Source of the DNA: Hydractinia symbiolongicarpus
Lineage: Eukaryota > Cnidaria > Hydrozoa > Anthoathecata > Hydractiniidae
Length of the DNA: 64,000 nucleotides
Assembly: GCF_029227915.1 (NCBI RefSeq)
Contig: NC_079886.1
Coordinates: forward strand, 5,022,001-5,086,000
Reading direction: 5' to 3'
Part shown: positions 63,122-64,000 of the stretch, one piece after another
Layout of the letters: every line of letters starts with the position of its first letter
Position numbering within the stretch: the stretch's first letter is position 1
Translations under genes and position numbers: made by a program
Notes under the pieces: generated by a model
What the model saw: the letters and a program-made list of their open reading frames with translations, nothing else
Told to the model about the DNA's origin: nothing
Database searches by the model: none

Positions 63122-64000
63122 TAGGTTGCATCGCTTTTAACAGTGAAACGATTGACTGTGTGACTTAATTGAACTGATTTTAAACTTTGACCTTATAAAT
63201 GTGATAAATGAGACAATTGGACTCCAAGATATAACATTCTTCTTAATTTGACATGATTGCTGGAACTCAGCGATTGCACTGGGCGCTGAGGTGGCTCTTC
63301 ATTTAAAAAATTTAGATAAATAAGTCATTTTTTACTGTGGGACCAATCCTAGCCCTTAGCGCGCGCTGAAGAAAAAAAGACATTTTCAAAAACTACATTT
63401 CATTGACTTTCTAGCGGTATCAATCCGTTTGAGTTACAACGGTTGCGTCACATAATCGTACCAACATGTATTTCGCGATATTTTTGCGATATTACTAGGT
63501 TGATTCGCTTTTAACAATGAAACAATTGACTGTGGGACTTAATTGAATTGATTTTGGAGCTTGACATTATAAATGTGATAAATGAGACAATTGGACTCAA
63601 AGAAATAACATTCTTCTTAATTTAACCTGATTGCTGGCACTCAGCGATTGCACTGGGCGCTGTGGTAGCTCTTCATTTCAAAAGTTAGATATATAAGTCA
63701 TTTTTTACTGTGGGACCAATCCTATCCGTTAGCCGCGCTGAAGAAAAGAAGACATTTTCAAAAACTACATTTCACTGACTTTCTAACGGTACCAGTCCGC
63801 TGGAGTTACAACGGCTGCGCCACATATTCGACAAGGGCTGCGCCACACATTCGTACCAACATGTATTTAGCGTTATGCTTCTGATATTACTAGGTTGCAT
63901 CGCTTTTAACAGTAAAACGATTGACTGTGGGGCTTAGTTGAGCTGATTTTAGACTTTGATCTTATAAATACCATCAATGAAACAATTGGACTCTAAGAAA
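63122..64000 (+). repeat. satellite DNA array, block 4 (runs off the window)
   Basis: About 2.4 monomers, resuming in phase after the MITE at TAGGTTGCATCGC. They include the TTTCGCGATATTTTTGCG subtype near 63471 and a long-variant monomer with the 23-bp duplication at about 63808-63855. The array continues beyond 64000. No gene. Confidence 0.95.

Noticed and set aside
62898-63131. 77-codon minus-strand frame across the MITE
   Set aside because: It starts and ends in satellite and reads through a fold-back element; composition is low-complexity and no domain is visible.
1-64000. Host protein-coding genes, rRNA or tRNA
   Set aside because: Every base is assigned to satellite, the two LINEs or the MITE; no other coding or structured-RNA signal was found.

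Overview
The window looks like a stretch of heterochromatin, probably centromeric or pericentromeric, from an AT-rich invertebrate metazoan genome. Three things point that way. There is no host gene. About 54 of the 64 kb is one head-to-tail satellite with a monomer of about 370-375 bp. The only protein-coding material is two non-LTR retrotransposons (LINEs) of the CR1/L2 type (Jockey group), which carry animal-type ORF1 proteins with an SGNH esterase domain. The species cannot be named from the sequence. The ORF1 style resembles elements of cnidarians and arthropods, but that is a weak impression.

Layout. 1-21462: satellite array, about 58 monomers, with nested higher-order duplications (units of 3352, 1119 and 1493 bp, plus a 5360-bp displacement). 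21463-26068: LINE A on the + strand, a dead copy. Its ORF1 is fused to a satellite ATG, its SGNH region and ORF2 are frameshifted, and it carries stops and a deletion. It replaces about 183 bp of satellite. 26069-57093: satellite again, about 83 monomers. This block is more heterogeneous. It is rich in a longer monomer variant carrying a 23-bp internal duplication, and it has 746-, 768-, 1141-, 2657- and 769-bp duplications and several out-of-phase junctions. 57094-61527: LINE B on the - strand, nearly intact, with an uninterrupted 950-codon endonuclease/reverse transcriptase ORF2 and an ORF1 broken by one apparent frameshift. It sits cleanly inside one monomer without disturbing the satellite phase. 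61528-64000: satellite, interrupted at 62920-63121 by a 202-bp terminal-inverted-repeat element flanked by TA duplications, consistent with a Tc1/mariner-type MITE.

How the parts relate. The satellite is the host landscape and has evolved by unequal exchange or amplification at several scales. The retroelements and the MITE are later arrivals whose boundaries can be read because the satellite is periodic. Each monomer contains several short dyad symmetries, including an alternating AACGG/CCGTT/AACGG module and a GCGCT-N5-AGCGC hairpin. Hairpin-forming potential of this kind has been discussed for centromeric satellites. No RNA genes, CRISPR arrays or prokaryotic features were seen.
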